Assembly: GCA_965603365.1 (NCBI GenBank) | Contig: CBFDCR010000104.1 | Span: forward strand, 1-14,375 | Reading direction: 5' to 3' | Origin: JAHELQ01 sp965603365 | Lineage (GTDB): Bacteria; Acidobacteriota; Aminicenantia; UBA2199 | Length of the DNA: 14,375 nucleotides | Part shown: positions 12,309-14,375 of the stretch, piece by piece | How positions within the stretch are numbered: the stretch's first letter is position 1 | Layout of the letters: each line of letters begins with the position of its first letter | Made by a program: the position numbers and the translations under genes | Notes under the pieces: generated by a model | Told to the model about the DNA's origin: nothing | Seen by the model: the letters and a program-made list of their open reading frames with translations, nothing else | The model's database searches: none

Positions 12309-14222
12309 TCACTCCTTCCCGACGGCCTGGAACATGATCTCATGCATGCGGGGGATGATGTTTTCAATATCGTCGGTCACCCCCTCCCGCAGGGTCATGT
12401 TGTCCAGCAAGAGCAGGGAGAGGGTCTTAAGCTGCTTGGCCCGGGGGTTGGTCTTGTGAAGCCGGATCATGCTCTTAATCAACTTGTTTTTGGTGTTGAT
12501 CTCCAGCACCTTCCGGGTGAAATCTGGTTTGGCCTCCTTGCCCCGCATCATCCGGTCCATCTGAACCGCAGCGGTTTTTGAGTTGACCAGCACGCAGGGG
12601 CTGTCCACCAGTCTCTTCGAAATGGTCACATCTTCGACCCGTTTGCCGTAGGTTTTCTTCAAGTAAGAGACGAAATTTTCGGCATCTCCGGATGCCTTTT
12701 GGGTGGCCTCGGTCTCATCATCGTCCAGCTTGATGTCGGTGGCCTCCACCGGCCGGAAGATCTTGCCTTTATATTGGCGCAGGTGATCGATGGTCCAGAC
12801 CTCCATGGAATCGGTAAAGTAGAGCACTTCCAGATCCTTCTTCTTAAAAGCTTCCAGAGCGGGATTTCGTTCGATGGAGTCGTAGTCGTTGCCCAACACA
12901 TAGTAGATCTCGATCTGCTCTTCCTTCGTGCGCTCCACGTACCGGTCCAGGTCCGTATATTGGTCTTTGGGGGTTTTTGAGGAGTAGAACAGCAGCAGGG
13001 AGGCCAGCTTCTCCTGATGATCGTATTCGTTGGGCACTCCCTCCTTGAAATTCTTCTGAAAGTTCTTCCAGATCTTCCGGTAGCGATCCATATCTTTGGT
13101 CTTGATCTCGGTTAAATGATCCAGTACTTTTTTCAATACATATTTGCGGATGTTGCCGATCTTCATGTCACTCTGGATGGTCTCCCGGGAAATATTCAGG
13201 GGGATATCCTCGGAATCCACCACCCCCTTGATGAACCGGAAGTAGAGGGGCAGGATGTCGGGGCATGCCTTCTGGATCAATATCTTCCTGGAGTAGAGGT
13301 CGATGCCGGGGTCCTGGCGGATGAAGCCGTAAATCTCGGTATTGGCCCTGGGGATATACATGATGGCGTTGAACTGCACCGGGGCATCGGAGGAGAGGTG
13401 GAGGTAGGTTTCCGGGTCGTCGTTGGCATTCTGGAAGAATCGATAAAATTCGTGGTAGTCTTTTTCCTTCAAGGAAGTTTTGGGTTCGGTCCAGATGGCC
13501 TCTACACTCTCGATCTTTTCGCCGTCCAGGTAGATGGGAAAGGGCACGAATTTGGAGTGCTGGTTGATGATGCTCTTGAGCCGCCACTGCTCCAGAAATT
13601 CCTTTTGCTCGTCCCGGACGAACAATTCGATGCGGGTGCCCCGGTGTTCTTTCTCCTTCTCTTCGATGGAGTAATCATCTCCTTTTGATTTCCACAAAAA
13701 ACCTCCGGCACCTTTTGTATGAGATCTGGTGTGGAGGTGAATCTCTTCGGCCACCATGAAGCTGGAGTAGAACCCCACCCCAAATTGGCCGATCAGATCC
13801 ATCTTATCTTTGGAATCCGATTCCATTACCTTCTTGACAAAATCCATGGTGCCGGAGCGGGCAATGGTGCCGATGTTGTCGATAAGTTCCTGTTTGGTCA
13901 TGCCGATACCGGTATCCTCGACGGTCAGCTTCTTGCCTTCTTTATCGATTTTAATGTCGATTTTGAAATCCAGGCCCCTGTCTTCGAGATCGGGATTGGT
14001 GAGGCTCTCAAACTTCACCTTGTTTAGGGCATCCACCGCATTGGAGATCAGTTCCCTTAAGAAGACCTCCTTATGCTGGTAGAGGGAATAGATCAGAATG
14101 TTGAGCAGTTGCTGGACCTCCGATTGAAACTTGTAGCTTTCGGCTCCGGTGTCGGCAGGTTTCTTCCGGGTTTTCTTTTTGTCTTCGGCTGCTCCCTTTT
14201 TCGAGGTTTTTTCTTCAGCCAT
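12309..14222 (-). CDS. htpG: Molecular chaperone HtpG (Hsp90 family)
   Basis: A 637-residue bacterial Hsp90, a cytosolic ATP-dependent dimeric chaperone that remodels client proteins. The ATPase domain shows FLRELISNAVDAL (Glu57, Asn61), DTGIGM (Asp103), GTIARSGT (118-125) and the lid segment IGQFGVGFYSSFMVA. The middle domain includes SRETIQSD with the catalytic-loop Arg. The C-terminal dimerisation domain is complete, ending FQAVGKE, without the eukaryotic MEEVD tail. Compared with E. coli HtpG it has about 23 extra residues at the N-terminus, rich in lysine. The start is supported by AAGGAGG just before the ATG at 14222, and no later ATG has such a site before the conserved core. It is transcribed alone from a promoter at 14279-14307. 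Confidence 0.98.
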   Translation of the reverse strand: MAEEKTSKKGAAEDKKKTRKKPADTGAESYKFQSEVQQLLNILIYSLYQHKEVFLRELISNAVDALNKVKFESLTNPDLEDRGLDFKIDIKIDKEGKKLTVEDTGIGMTKQELIDNIGTIARSGTMDFVKKVMESDSKDKMDLIGQFGVGFYSSFMVAEEIHLHTRSHTKGAGGFLWKSKGDDYSIEEKEKEHRGTRIELFVRDEQKEFLEQWRLKSIINQHSKFVPFPIYLDGEKIESVEAIWTEPKTSLKEKDYHEFYRFFQNANDDPETYLHLSSDAPVQFNAIMYIPRANTEIYGFIRQDPGIDLYSRKILIQKACPDILPLYFRFIKGVVDSEDIPLNISRETIQSDMKIGNIRKYVLKKVLDHLTEIKTKDMDRYRKIWKNFQKNFKEGVPNEYDHQEKLASLLLFYSSKTPKDQYTDLDRYVERTKEEQIEIYYVLGNDYDSIERNPALEAFKKKDLEVLYFTDSMEVWTIDHLRQYKGKIFRPVEATDIKLDDDETEATQKASGDAENFVSYLKKTYGKRVEDVTISKRLVDSPCVLVNSKTAAVQMDRMMRGKEAKPDFTRKVLEINTKNKLIKSMIRLHKTNPRAKQLKTLSLLLLDNMTLREGVTDDIENIIPRMHEIMFQAVGKE

Positions 14223-14278
14223 GTGACCTCCTTTTCTTTTATATTATAGGTCGGTTATTCAATTTATTTTAGTAAAGT

Positions 14279-14307
14279 ATTATAACATTTTGGCGGCTAA
14301 ATGGCAA
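14279..14307 (-). promoter_or_regulatory. Promoter for htpG
   Basis: On the minus strand TTGCCA (14307-14302), a 17-base spacer, then TATAAT (14284-14279), about 57 bases before the ATG. This is a strong sigma-70-type promoter. A second TATAAT (14248-14243) lies nearer the gene but lacks a good -35. No CIRCE inverted repeat was seen, so HrcA control is not supported. Confidence 0.65.
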
Positions 14308-14375
14308 TGCCGACAGTCAGCCTAGATTTCCCATCAAAGTTTTCTTTGTACCCTGAATTGCTAATTTGCTTCATT

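Noticed and set aside
13116..13688. A 190-codon plus-strand frame inside htpG
   Set aside because: Shadow of the strongly conserved HtpG coding sequence; no independent evidence.
14223..14375. CIRCE or sigma-32 heat-shock control of htpG
   Set aside because: No TTAGCACTC/GAGTGCTAA inverted repeat and no CCCCAT-type -10 box were found; a standard promoter is present instead.

Overview
The window is a 14.4-kb piece of bacterial chromosome of moderate GC content with tightly packed genes on both strands. No intergenic stretch exceeds about 210 bases. I saw no tRNA, rRNA, CRISPR array or transposase. A lipobox lipoprotein pair, AGGAGG-type ribosome sites, sigma-70-like promoters and an Hsp90 point to a bacterium, probably diderm. 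The mix (partner-switching regulators, erythromycin-esterase-like lipoproteins, rhomboid with TPR-like tail, S12 beta-lactamase-fold protein with TPRs, Kre9/KNH plus CARDB-like secreted protein) recalls uncultured lineages such as Aminicenantes/Acidobacteriota relatives. That placement is a low-confidence guess, not something the bases prove.

Layout. 1-1535 (minus): a partner-switching operon, rsbV-like STAS antagonist, rsbW-like kinase, then a GAF-like plus SpoIIE phosphatase cut by the left edge. The genes overlap one another and the first is preceded by a possible 11-codon leader. 1746-2309 (plus): an integral-membrane ICMT/PEMT-type methyltransferase, divergent from the operon. 2367-2413: a small tandem/hairpin repeat next to the stop of the following gene. 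2410-7420: a duplicated module. An erythromycin-esterase-like lipoprotein gene (minus) stands back to back with a rhomboid protease gene (plus). A second copy of the esterase gene follows, and then only the last ~20 codons of a second rhomboid gene. 7423-8412 (minus): an Obg/DRG-like GTPase with a TGS domain. 8587-9177 (plus): an unrecognised soluble protein with an apparently leaderless promoter. 9220-11313 (minus): serine hydrolase plus TPRs. 11487-12293 (plus): secreted two-domain beta-sandwich protein. 12309-14222 (minus): HtpG with its promoter at the right edge.

The most informative part is the duplicated esterase-rhomboid module. The two esterase genes are identical over 601 bp (178 codons plus 5' flank) but clearly diverged on one side. 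The surviving scrap of the second rhomboid gene is also diverged (61/71 bases match). Together these indicate an old tandem duplication, a large deletion in the second rhomboid copy, and later homogenisation of the esterase 5' halves. The other genes look like ordinary housekeeping or cell-envelope genes with no evident shared pathway.
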